In this document: in pieces, positions 40,654 to 49,382 of the stretch
How the letters are laid out: every line of letters begins with the position of its first letter
Position numbering within the stretch: the first letter of the stretch is position 1
Assembly (NCBI RefSeq): GCF_034006335.1
Contig: NZ_JAWDIQ010000002.1
Length of the DNA stretch: 64,000 nucleotides
Strand: one strand, 5' to 3'
Origin: Paracerasibacillus soli
GTDB taxonomy: Bacteria; Bacillota; Bacilli; Bacillales; Amphibacillaceae
Notes under the pieces: model-generated
Databases searched by the model: none
What the model was told of the DNA's origin: nothing
Seen by the model: the letters and a program-made list of their open reading frames with translations, nothing else
Translations under genes and position numbers: made by a program

Positions 40654-41643
40654 ATGAAAATTCGTTATTCATTCGTAATTTTGTTAAGTCTCGTATTACT
40701 TATTGGTTGCAGTTCTGCTGGGGCAGATGGAAAGTTAAAAAAGATTGTATTTGCAGATGCGAAATGGGACAGTATCCAAGTTCATAGTTACATTGCTGGA
40801 AAAATATTAGAAGCAGGTTACGGATATGAAACGGAATTAATGGCTGGCTCCACTGCTGCCACCATTCAAGGATTACGACAAGGGGATATACACGTATATA
40901 TGGAAATATGGACTAAAACATACGCGATGTTTACGATGAAGCAATTAACTCTGGTGATATAGAAAAGGTTTCCACCAACTTTGCCGATAATGATCAAGGT
41001 TTATATGTACCTGCATATGTAATAGAAGGCGATGAAGAACGAGGTATCGAACCTTTAGCACCCGACTTGGAGACAGTAGAGGACTTGAAAAAATACCCAC
41101 ATATTTTCAAAGACCAGAAAACCCAGATCGCGGAAGAATAATAAATGCACCCGCCGGCTGGGAAGTTGACCAAAGTATTAAAGCTAAGATGGCGTATTAT
41201 GGGCTAGATGAAACATATAATGATTTTATGCCAGGCTCTGATGCTGCAATTATTACTTCACTTGCGGCTGCCTATGAAAAGGGTGAGGCATGGGTTGGAT
41301 ACTATTGGGAGCCAACAGCTGTAACCGCAAAATATGATTTAATCTTATTAAAGGAAGAACCATATGATGAAGAAAAGTGGATAGAACAAGCGGAACCGCC
41401 TTTCCTCCAAACGAAGTAAACATTGCTGTAAATCATCAACTTTCAGATCAAGCACCTGAAGTAGTTGATCTTCTATCTAAGTATGAAACGAGTAGTGAAT
41501 TAACAGAAGCAGCCCTTGCATATATGGAAAAACAAGCTGCAAACGCAGAAGAAGCTGCAATTTGGTGGCTAACGGAATATGAAGATGTTTGGACAGAGTG
41601 GGTAGATAAAGAAACTGCACAAAAGGTAAAAGATTCTCTATAA
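40654..41643 (+). CDS. Glycine betaine/proline-type ABC substrate-binding lipoprotein, three frameshifts
   Basis: A signal peptide with lipobox LIGC (MKIRYSFVILLSLVLLIGCS) starts a secreted lipoprotein of about 330 residues when joined. Breaks lie near 40925, 41110 and 41393. Motifs of the OpuAC fold are present: IVFADAKWDSIQVHSYIAGK, AAYEKGEAWVGYYWEPTAV and a C-terminal TEYEDVWTEWV. No ATPase or permease genes are next to it, which is unusual because such proteins normally sit in opuA/opuC-type operons. Compatible-solute import is inferred. Confidence 0.8.
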
Positions 41644-41802
41644 ACATCGAAATTAATAGCCTATGAGGGTGGTTGCTTGGATATTTAAAAGGATATTCGA
41701 GCAACCTTTTTAATTCCCAATAATCATTCTGAATATTATATTTGTACATACTTTTTTGTGATATAATTAACAAACAATGATGCGTTGGGGGGGGCCTGCA
41801 AA

Positions 41803-42572
41803 TTGACGATAAAAAGTAACGCCATGAGAACAATATGGTATTTATCAAAAAGGTATCAGCAGCTTGTTATATGTATGTACTCGCCGCTTTCTTTCTGCTT
41901 ATGCAAACTGGATTCAATTTATATCAAACAATCGAGGGCATTCGCGAGTTCCCAATTATTCTCGTTCTGTTTTATGCTATTTTTAGTTCCATCTTAATTG
42001 ATTTCATTGTACGTAAAAGAACACGTTATGGATTGAAACTCCTACTTTATGGTATCGCAGGTTTTGCCTTTTTTCTTCCCTATGGCTTCAATATATTCAC
42101 AATCATCGCAGGTATTATTGGGTGCTTTCTTGCTTTCATCTATTACAGCGGAGTCATCATAGCCACCTATTCTCGTCCCTTTACATATCTATTCGCTATC
42201 CTCTTGCCCATCGTTCTTACCATTACTTTTACAGTCGACTTTACACAAAAGAAAAGTTGGTCCGAAACTTATGCGGACGATTCCTACACTGCGAGTTTTG
42301 GTTACTTTAACGGGAAACAGGAAATTCCCGTTCATTTAGATAAAGGTCAAGTATTGTACATTACAATCCATATAAATAATAAAAATGGCGGTGGATATGG
42401 ATGGCACTTTTTGGATGACAACAAGAGCTACGCGCAAGTTGACATAATAAATGACAACCAGTACATATTGACAGCTCATCAGACGGGAACATATAAAATC
42501 ATTGTTACGGGAGATCGACTAAAAGGAAGTATGCACGTCTCTTGGGGGTTTCATTCTGATCACGATGTATAG
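41803..42572 (+). CDS. Hypothetical multi-TM membrane protein, one frameshift
   Basis: About 256 residues. Four TM helices in the first 125 residues (YVLAAFFLLMQTGFNLYQ and following) are followed by an extracytoplasmic beta-rich domain (GSMHVSWGFHSDHD at the end). A TTG at 41803 has GGGGGGG eight bases upstream and opens a frame, MTIKSNAMRTIWYLSK, that joins the main frame at an AAAAAGG run near 41852. If that start is wrong, translation begins at ATG 41835 without a good ribosome site. Family not recognised. Confidence 0.55.
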
Positions 42573-42707
42573 GATGATACAACCGATCCAATCCGCGATA
42601 AACGTGAAGGAGCAGCTACAATTTGAAGCTGCTTCCTTGTCGCTTTATACTGTTGAGAAATGTAACGCGAGACTTCCACTCCCAATGAAATCACAAACCA
42701 TATGATC

Positions 42708-44358
42708 TTACTGAAGATGAGCTAGCACACCCCGTGCAGCTTTTAATCCCGTAAACAAACAACCACCTAAAAACGTTCCTTCCAATGAGCGGTAGCCATG
42801 GACACCGCCACCACCAAACCCACAAACTTCACCAGCAGCAAAAAGCCCCGAAATAGGATAGCCATCTTTTCCTAATACTTGTGCATCTAAATTCGTTTGT
42901 AGACCACCTAGCGTTTTTCGACTTAATAGATGGAGACGCACTGCTATTAAAGGCCCATTTTTAACATCAAGTATTTTATGAGGTTTTGCTACACGTATCC
43001 ATTTGTCTCCGACATAATGGCGTGCACCACGTAGCGCTGTGATTTGTAAATCCTTCGTAAATTTATTATCCATTTCTCTATCTCGGCACGTATTTGTTCG
43101 ATAATATGATCAGCATGTAACAAACGCTCTCCTGTCAATTTATTCATTCCGATTACTAAATTGTCAATCGTATCTGCAACGATAAAATCTTCTCCGTAAT
43201 CCATAAATGCCTGAACTGGGCCTGGTACACCACCCCTTGCTCTTCCTAATACTTGCAGAATGTTCTTTCCTGTTAAATCCGGGTTTTGCTCTGAACAGAT
43301 AAGGCAAATTCCTTTTCTATCATTTTTTGCGTTAAAATGAACCAGGAGTAATCATAGCCTGTTTTTTGAATTGCTTCTAATGTTCCTAACGTATCAAACC
43401 CTGGGAAATTTGGAGTTGGAAATCGATTTCCCTCGGCATCAAACCACATCGATGATGGGCCGGGCAAAATGCGAATACCGTGATTTGGCCAGATTGGATG
43501 CCAATTTTTTATTCCTTCCGTATAATGCCACATCCGATCACGATTGACGATTCTTCCTCCAGCTCGCTCCGTAATTTCCAACATCCGACCGTCTACATGT
43601 GCAGGAACACCACTAATCATTCTTTTCGGGGGTGTTCCTAATCGACTTGGCCAATTTTTACGAATGAGTTCAAAATTCGCTCCAATTCCTCCACTGGATA
43701 CAACGACAGCGACAGCTTTAAATACAAAATCACCGATTACTTCGCGATTACTCTTTTCACCACGCTTCGCTTTACTAGGCGCTAAACAAGTTCCATGTAC
43801 ACCTGTAATTTGATTGTTTTCTAAAACGAATTGATCTACGCGGTGACGTGGCTTATATGTAACTGTGCCATTTTTTATATGCGCCTTTACCCGTTCCATA
43901 AAAGGCTTTACAAGACCTGGACCGGTACCCCATGTGATATGAAAACGCGGAACAGAATTACCATGCCCTCCTGCTAAATATCCACCTCGTTCAGCCCAAC
44001 CAACAACAGGAAACATCCGTACACCCATTTGCTGTAACCATGCACGTTTTTCGCCAGCAGCAAAATCAACGTAAGCTTCTGCCCATTTTCTCCCCCAATA
44101 GTCTTCATCATCCCGATCAAAGCCTGCCGTCCCAACCCAGTCTTGCCAGGCAAGTTCTTTTGAATCCTTTATTCCTAATCTTCTCTGTTCCGGTGAGTCT
44201 ACTAAAAATAATCCCCCAAACGACCACCATGCTTGTCCTCCCATAGATGCTGCTGGCTCCTGATCGAGCAATAAAACCTTCCTTCCACTATCTGCCAGTT
44301 CCGCTGTAGCTGTTAAACCAGCTAGTCCAGCGCCGACCACGATCACATCATATTTCAA
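42708..44358 (-). CDS. FAD-binding dehydrogenase (fumarate reductase/KsdD type), two frameshifts
   Basis: The N-terminus VIVVGAGLAGLTATAELADS is a dinucleotide-binding fold with GXGXXG. Conserved patches GHGNSVPRFHITWGTGPGLV and VVVSSGGIGANFELIRKNWP follow. After breaks near 43298 and 43085 the C-terminal FAD-binding end reads GLFAAGEVCGFGGGGVHGYR and GTFLGGCLFTGLKAARG. Joined length about 550 residues. The start is TTG at 44358 with GAGGAGGAG upstream. Family members oxidise steroids, fumarate or other substrates; the substrate here is unknown. Confidence 0.85.
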
Positions 44359-44762
44359 AATAGACTCCTCCTCTGTGCCACTTCATTCGACTTCATCTTA
44401 GCATCACAATTTATTCATCCTCATACAGTATGTAGGAAAGCATATTTTGCTAACGTCATTTTACATAGAAATGTATAACGCGCGTATACCTCCTAAGAAA
44501 ATATAGTGGTTACACAATTATCTGAAAATATTATATATTCAACAGATAATGAAGTCAATTAATTCCCTTCTTACTCTATTTGAAACCATCTACATAGTAG
44601 AACGATTTACTTCGGGGTCAGCAAAACATATATATAGGAACCAATCCGTTATTTCTTAGTACGAATGACACCTATCATTTACATCCAACAACAGTCTAAA
44701 ATCTTCTCTGCATAGCAATTTCAATCAAGGTAAAAATAAGCATAACAAGAAAGGAGGAAAAA

Positions 44763-44951
44763 ATGGATATTGATCGTTTACAAGAAATCATGCAGTCAGC
44801 GCAATTAGTAAATATTAGCTTTCATGGAATACCCGTTTATATACAGGAAATCAATCTTGAAAATCAAACCGCAACCGTTTTTCCTCTTGATGAGATGGAA
44901 AATGAACAAATTGTTGACTTAAATGGTTTGTATGAAGAAGGACCTTTTTAA
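44763..44951 (+). CDS. sspH: H-type small acid-soluble spore protein 1
   Basis: A 62-residue protein matching the SspH family: MDIDRLQEIMQSAQLVNISF then HGIPVYIQEINLENQTATVF and an acidic end. SASPs of this class accumulate in the forespore and are minor spore proteins. A strong AAAGGAGG ribosome site precedes the ATG. It is followed 25 nt later by a second copy. It is the more divergent of the two. I cannot point to a sigmaG promoter. 44359-44762 otherwise contains no gene. Confidence 0.85.
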   Translation: MDIDRLQEIMQSAQLVNISFHGIPVYIQEINLENQTATVFPLDEMENEQIVDLNGLYEEGPF

Positions 44952-44975
44952 AATAAAAGATGGAGGTTAATGGAT

Positions 44976-45155
44976 ATGAACCGTATGCGTGCAGAAGAAA
45001 TTGCCAATTCCCCAGACTTACAACATGTCGTATATAACGGAAAGCGCGTTTATATTCAAAATGTAAACAGCGAAAGTGACACTGCCCGTGTTTATTATTT
45101 AGATGATCCTAGTAATGAATTTGATGCACAACTGAGTAATTTGTTTGAAAAATGA
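44976..45155 (+). CDS. sspH: H-type small acid-soluble spore protein 2
   Basis: A 59-residue protein, MNRMRAEEIANSPDLQHVVY then NGKRVYIQNVNSESDTARVY and a DDPSNEFD end, a canonical SspH sequence. GGAGG lies 8 nt before the ATG at 44976; the alternative ATG at 44970 is only 3 nt from it. A tandem duplicate of the preceding gene and probably co-transcribed with it in the forespore. Confidence 0.9.
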   Translation: MNRMRAEEIANSPDLQHVVYNGKRVYIQNVNSESDTARVYYLDDPSNEFDAQLSNLFEK

Positions 45156-45239
45156 TTGTTTAAAGACCCAAGATATGCTGCTTGCTATCGGTAAATATAT
45201 AATATATATAATATATATAACAGTGAAAGTTGGATAAAT

Positions 45240-45757
45240 TTGTATAAACGAATACTGCTTTTATTTTTTGCAATCACGTTGTTCCAGACAGTGTACTTGC
45301 CCAACAACAGGTTCCGCCTTTCGAGCAGTTTTACGAGGATATGGACTACAAACCTATTGATTTAGCGATAAAAGAATGTGAAGCGAATTTTAATAAAAAG
45401 CCTATTTTGCCATCTATCATCCCGCCAGTTCCGTTTACTCACAACTTAGGACGCTGTGATAAAAATAAAGATTGGTTAGAGATAAAATTTTTTAACGAGG
45501 AATTGCCCGAAAATCATTATAAACTTGATATATTCTTGGATAAAGATCGGATTGCCGTTGAGGAAGTGTCCATAAAAAAAACATACGTTTTGGAAAATGG
45601 CGAAACGGCTTTTTTAGTCGACATGGATGAACATTTTGATACTTTCATTTTCAATGCGAATAACTGGCAGTATGTTTTAAGTATTGATAAGCGCATTACG
45701 GGACAAGTTCCCCCAACCATTCTTAAAAACATTGCAAACTCAATTCACACCCGCTAA
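45240..45757 (+). CDS. Hypothetical secreted protein, one frameshift
   Basis: A TTG at 45240 opens MYKRILLLFFAITLFQTVYL, a signal peptide, that joins after a missing base near 45297 to AQQQVPPFEQFYEDMDYKPI and then the main body. The mature part (about 150 residues) is beta-rich and acidic with FTHNLGRCDKNKDWLEIKFF. The ribosome site is weak. Family not recognised; exported protein is the only claim. Confidence 0.5.
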
Positions 45758-45771
45758 TATAATTAATTTTG

Positions 45772-45806
45772 GGCTGGGATTTGGGGTCTGACCCCAAATC
45801 CCAGCC
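45772..45806 (+). repeat. Perfect palindromic hairpin with GGGGTCTGACCCC core
   Basis: Seventeen-base arms (GGCTGGGATTTGGGGTC and its exact reverse complement) flank a single central T. The core is shared with the repeats near 13167, 37270 and 62476, while the outer arms are locus specific. It follows the secreted-protein gene and could serve as its terminator. Confidence 0.75.
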
Positions 45807-45989
45807 AACTTTCTTTATTCACTCTAGCTTTTTAATTTTTCACTCTCGTTATTTATTGACATGTAATAGGGCGAGATAAATGAGTTAAAAAAAGATTGCA
45901 ATAGACGAGATGCCTATTACAATCTTATGATTTGAGTTAAATATGTAATGAACTTTACGATTGAGGTAAAAGGAAGAATTTGCGAAGGT

Positions 45990-46406
45990 TTAATAAGACC
46001 CTTTTACAGGAATAAAGTTTTCAGCTCGCCATTTTATCCATTGTCTTTGACGTGTTTCTCTCGGTAAAAATTGGCGAATCTCCTCTTCATTATAACCAAC
46101 CTGTATACGTTTATGATCAATGATGATAGGGCTACGTAATAAAGCAGGATATTGCTGGAATAATTCTAATAGCTCATTTAACGATAAAGCATCAATATCT
46201 TGTGTTAGTTCCTTATATACTTTCGATCGCGTCGAAATAATCTCGTCTGTTCCTTCAACTGTTAATGCTAATATCTGTTGTAATTCACTTAACGTTAATG
46301 GTTCCCTTTTTACATTTCTTTCTGTAAAGGGAATTTTGTGACGTCTAAACCAATCCCGTGCCTTACGAGTCGATCCACATGCTAATCCAAATACTTGAAC
46401 TGTCAT
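45990..46406 (-). CDS. Spx-family (ArsC-like) regulator lacking the CXXC switch
   Basis: A 138-residue member of the Spx/ArsC fold. Regions TVEGTDEIISTRSKVYKELT, PALLRSPIIIDHKRIQVGYN and EEEIRQFLPRETR match Spx closely. Spx binds the RNA polymerase alpha C-terminal domain and is activated by a C10-X-X-C13 disulphide. Here the motif is ACGSTRKAR: Cys is kept at the first position and Thr replaces the second. So a redox switch of the Spx type cannot form. Monocistronic, and not in a typical spx locus. The regulator or interaction partner function is inferred from the family. Confidence 0.85.
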   Translation of the reverse strand: MTVQVFGLACGSTRKARDWFRRHKIPFTERNVKREPLTLSELQQILALTVEGTDEIISTRSKVYKELTQDIDALSLNELLELFQQYPALLRSPIIIDHKRIQVGYNEEEIRQFLPRETRQRQWIKWRAENFIPVKGSY

Positions 46407-46427
46407 ATCAAAACTCCTCTCTCCATG

Positions 46428-47045
46428 TTAAGACCTTTTATATAATCCTTCTTTCAATAACGTTAATTCAATGTGAAAGTTATTCATTGCCGTTTCAGAA
46501 GATAACTCCTGCGCAATTTTTTCAATTAGATTCCGAATTGTAATGGTCCCGATAATTTGAACAAGATGATACAATTCATTCTCGTTTGAAACGTTTAAAT
46601 TATCCTTATTAATGAGCGCATTCATTTTACAAAATTGCCCTCTACTATCATTCCCATTAAAAATCCTTGTAAATTTATTTTCAATCTCATGTGTCATATT
46701 TAAGAAGACGTTTTTCAGAAAGTTAATATGGTCACCCTTTGAAAGTTCTTCAACTATTTGTTTAAATAACTCCGTAACTGCATGAAATAAATCACCGTCA
46801 TATTTCATTAAGCAAGTGATGAACAACTTCTTACTACTTTCCACCTGCCTACTGATCAAATAAAAATACGCATCTTCTTTTCCTTCAAAATATTGATAAA
46901 AGCTTCCCCTTGGAATATCAGCAGACTTTACAATGTTAGAGATAGATGCATGAAATAACGGTGCCCGGGAAAATTCCTCTTCTAGCGCTTGAATCAATAT
47001 TTGTTTTTTATCATCAGGCAAGTTATAAAAAGTTTGCTTTGGCAC
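46428..47045 (-). CDS. TetR/AcrR family transcriptional regulator
   Basis: A 205-residue repressor. The N-terminal helix-turn-helix is clear: ALEEEFSRAPLFHASISNIV then ADIPRGSFYQYFEGKEDAYF, the latter the family recognition-helix signature. The C-terminal ligand domain is divergent, so no inducer can be inferred. It starts with GTG at 47045, preceded by GGAGGTAGG, and lies 25 nt behind the alarmone synthetase gene sasA, so both are one operon. Three palindromes in the operon promoter are probable binding sites, implying autoregulation. Confidence 0.9.
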   Translation of the reverse strand: MPKQTFYNLPDDKKQILIQALEEEFSRAPLFHASISNIVKSADIPRGSFYQYFEGKEDAYFYLISRQVESSKKLFITCLMKYDGDLFHAVTELFKQIVEELSKGDHINFLKNVFLNMTHEIENKFTRIFNGNDSRGQFCKMNALINKDNLNVSNENELYHLVQIIGTITIRNLIEKIAQELSSETAMNNFHIELTLLKEGLYKRS

Positions 47046-47070
47046 TTTCCTACCTCCAGTTTCCCTCGCT

Positions 47071-47808
47071 TCATTTTGCTGTATTTAAGTTAGAGTGGAA
47101 GAAAACATCAGGAATATAAAAGCGTTCTTGATCTAAAGAAAGTTCTTGTATTGCATCTTTAGTGTCATTAACCTTCTTTATTTTCCTTACCTTTTCATTT
47201 ATATTTTCCATTTTTAAATCCAGTTGTGTTGAAGCCTCAGCCGCTTCTTTTAATTCCATCCGAATAGATTCAGGAACTTCCTTATTGTATTTATAATATA
47301 TTTTGTGTTCTAAACTCGCCCAGAAGTCCATTGCAATGGTACGAATTTGCACTTCTACGTAGATATTTTCCACGCGATCCGATAAAAAAATAGGGATCTG
47401 AATAATGAGGTGAAGACTCCGGTATCCATTTGGCTTTGGATGTTCAATATAATCCTTTACTTCCACAACTTTAATATCCTTTTGATTGCTTAACATTTTA
47501 CTTACTTCATAAATATCTGGTATAAATGAACAAGTAATGCGGATGCCCGCAATATCACGAATGTTTTCTTTAATAGAATCGAGTGTAAACTCATACCCTT
47601 TACGTTTTACCTTTTTTAAAATACTATCCGGTGATTTTACTCTTGAACTTACATGCTCAATCGGATTATATTCATGAATATATTGAAATTCCTGCTTTAA
47701 AATATCTATTTTGGTGTTTACTTCAGCTAGTGCAAATTTATAAGACATCATAAACCGAACAAGTTCCGTTTTTAAGTCTTTTATTTGCTTCATATCCAAT
47801 GTTTCCAT
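47071..47808 (-). CDS. sasA: Small alarmone synthetase (YwaC/SasA type)
   Basis: A RelA/SpoT-domain synthetase with no hydrolase domain; it makes (p)ppGpp/pGpp from GTP or GDP and ATP. Closest to B. subtilis YwaC: YNPIEHVSSRVKSPDSILKK, DIAGIRITCSFIPDIYEVSK, HPKPNGYRSLHLIIQIPIFL and VEVQIRTIAMDFWASLEHKI are the family synthetase motifs. At 245 residues it is about 35 longer than YwaC, with a C-terminal extension ending DVFFHSNLNTAK. AAGGAGA precedes the ATG. In B. subtilis ywaC is induced by envelope stress through sigma factors; here a TetR repressor is the evident control. Confidence 0.92.
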   Translation of the reverse strand: METLDMKQIKDLKTELVRFMMSYKFALAEVNTKIDILKQEFQYIHEYNPIEHVSSRVKSPDSILKKVKRKGYEFTLDSIKENIRDIAGIRITCSFIPDIYEVSKMLSNQKDIKVVEVKDYIEHPKPNGYRSLHLIIQIPIFLSDRVENIYVEVQIRTIAMDFWASLEHKIYYKYNKEVPESIRMELKEAAEASTQLDLKMENINEKVRKIKKVNDTKDAIQELSLDQERFYIPDVFFHSNLNTAK

Positions 47809-47823
47809 ATCGCTTTCTCCTTA

Positions 47824-47902
47824 TGACAAAGTGTCATGTAACGCTACTACTATAATAAAATGACAACGTGTCATTTGTCAATATCTTTATGACACAATGT
47901 CA
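47824..47902 (-). promoter_or_regulatory. sasA-tetR promoter with three operator palindromes
   Basis: TGACA-N3-TGTCA occurs three times, starting at 47824, 47861 and 47890, with a half-site TGACA at 47925-47935. On the minus strand, TTGACA (47881-47876) and TATTAT (47857-47852) form a promoter with 18-bp spacing: site 2 lies in the spacer, site 3 just upstream, site 1 between the start and the ribosome site. This matches TetR-type operator architecture, and the encoded TetR protein is the obvious candidate. Confidence 0.75.
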
Positions 47903-48010
47903 CATGAAATTGTTACAACTTTATGACAGCGGATACATTGATGCAGTTTTATGCTTGAGAAAGGGTTCCGGTGTTGTTTATTAGGAGTGAATTTATTGTA
48001 AATTGTAATA

Positions 48011-48059
48011 TCCAATGATCTCCAAACGTGGACTTTAGACAGATTCGAAGATCATTGGA
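48011..48059. repeat. 11-bp inverted repeat
   Basis: TCCAATGATCT and AGATCATTGGA are exact reverse complements separated by 27 nt. There is no T-run on either side, so a terminator is unlikely. It lies between sasA and the rhodanese gene, which are both on the minus strand. Confidence 0.6.
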
Positions 48060-48140
48060 AATAAATTGGGGAAGTCATCATGTTAGACGGTTGTCCTTGC
48101 ATAAAGGTTTCAAATATATTACTAAAGATTCCTATCTTTA

Positions 48141-48437
48141 TTAATGAATGTCCCCTTCCCAAGCAAGCATCCCGCCAACCATGTTTATCACTTGGAAACC
48201 ATGTTCATCTAAGAAAGTACATGCCGCACTACTCCGGCCTCCTGAACGACAAACAATGTAATACGTCTCTTTTTTATCTATTTCCGATAAACGTTCATCT
48301 AGCTCACCTAGCGGAATATGTTTCGCACCAGGAATGACCCCTTGCGTTACTTCTTCATCTTCTCGTACATCGATAATGTGCAATGGTTCCCCATTCACCA
48401 ACTTTTTTTCAAGTTCTTTTGCAGTAATCTCTTTCAA
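48141..48437 (-). CDS. Rhodanese-like domain protein
   Basis: A 98-residue single-domain rhodanese. PLHIIDVREDEEVTQGVIPG is the family N-terminal motif, and CRSGGRSSAACTFL holds the active-site Cys persulphide loop. AGGAGGA precedes the ATG. Single-domain forms act in sulphur transfer and persulphide handling. There is no fused partner or adjacent sulphur gene, so the role is not specified. Confidence 0.9.
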   Translation of the reverse strand: MKEITAKELEKKLVNGEPLHIIDVREDEEVTQGVIPGAKHIPLGELDERLSEIDKKETYYIVCRSGGRSSAACTFLDEHGFQVINMVGGMLAWEGDIH

Positions 48438-48516
48438 CGTAAATCCTCCTTATGACATGTCCTTTTTTCGAAGTCGCTTTGTATCATGCACTTCATTCTT
48501 TTCATATACTAACCAT

Positions 48517-49154
48517 TCATCTTTTTAATAAAGATAAAAATTCCATCCGCTTTTCAGCTTGTTCTGCAAAAATACCTCTACTTGCTGTTGTAGTCGTATA
48601 AGATGAGCGTTTCATCACGCCACGCCCACACATACACATATGTTTTGCCTCCATCACAACCATCACACCTAATGGTTGCAATACTTCATCCATCGCAGAT
48701 ACAATTTGATTCGTTATCCGCTCCTGAACTTGAAATCTCTTCGCATAACCATCCACCATACGCGCAACTTTAGATAGTCCGGTTATTTTACCATTTGGAA
48801 TATAGCCTACATGCACATGTCCAAAAATCGGGGCAAAGTGATGTTCACACATTGAATTAAATTCTATATCATTTACCATCACGATATCATGATGATTAAC
48901 ATCAAATGTCTTTTGTAAATGTAGTTTTGGATCTCTTTATAACCCTCCGTATATTCTAAAAATGCCTTCATCAAGCGGTAAGGTGTTTCTTGCAATCCTT
49001 CACGACTAGGATCATCTCCGCAAACTTCAATTAAATCTTGAACAGCACCCATAAAGTGTATGGACTGCTTCATTTTATTTTCAAAGTCTTGTTCATCTTC
49101 ACCATATCGTTCATGAAGAAACTGACTAATCTTTTCAAGTTGTTTATCAGACAT
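48517..49154 (-). CDS. folE: GTP cyclohydrolase I, one frameshift
   Basis: First enzyme of tetrahydrofolate (and queuosine-precursor) synthesis, converting GTP to 7,8-dihydroneopterin triphosphate. The zinc and catalytic motifs are seen: MCEHHFAPIFG and KHMCMCGRGV, and SREGLQETPYRLMKAFLEY in the N-terminal frame. One base is missing near 48936, between KEIQNYIYK and TFDVNHHDIVMVND. Joined length about 212 residues. The ATG at 49154 (MSDKQLEKISQFLH) follows GAGGGA; the longer frame is not conserved. Monocistronic. Confidence 0.92.
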
Positions 49155-49340
49155 TTTGCTTCCCTCTTCTTTCTTAACAAAAGAATAACTCGGCAATATG
49201 CTACATGACGCCGAGCGTGAATCTTTTCTAATAGTATATAATTATAAATAGTATAGATGACTTATTTAAATAGAGTCAATAGAAGATACTTAAAAAGCGT
49301 GGAAACATTGCAACAGTATGACTGTCAATCGTACAACAAT

Positions 49341-49378
49341 ATAAAAACTTGCCCCCTCAGTTGAAAAGGCAAGTTTTG
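49341..49378 (-). terminator. Terminator of the chemoreceptor gene
   Basis: AAACTTGCC and GGCAAGTTT arms form a stem with a T-run on the minus strand, just past the stop codon at 49383. Confidence 0.85.
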
Positions 49379-49382
49379 AATG

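Noticed and set aside
46428..47045. Rex or other NADH regulator in place of a TetR protein
   Set aside because: The recognition segment (ADIPRGSFYQYFEGKEDAYF) is typical TetR and there is no nucleotide-binding fold.
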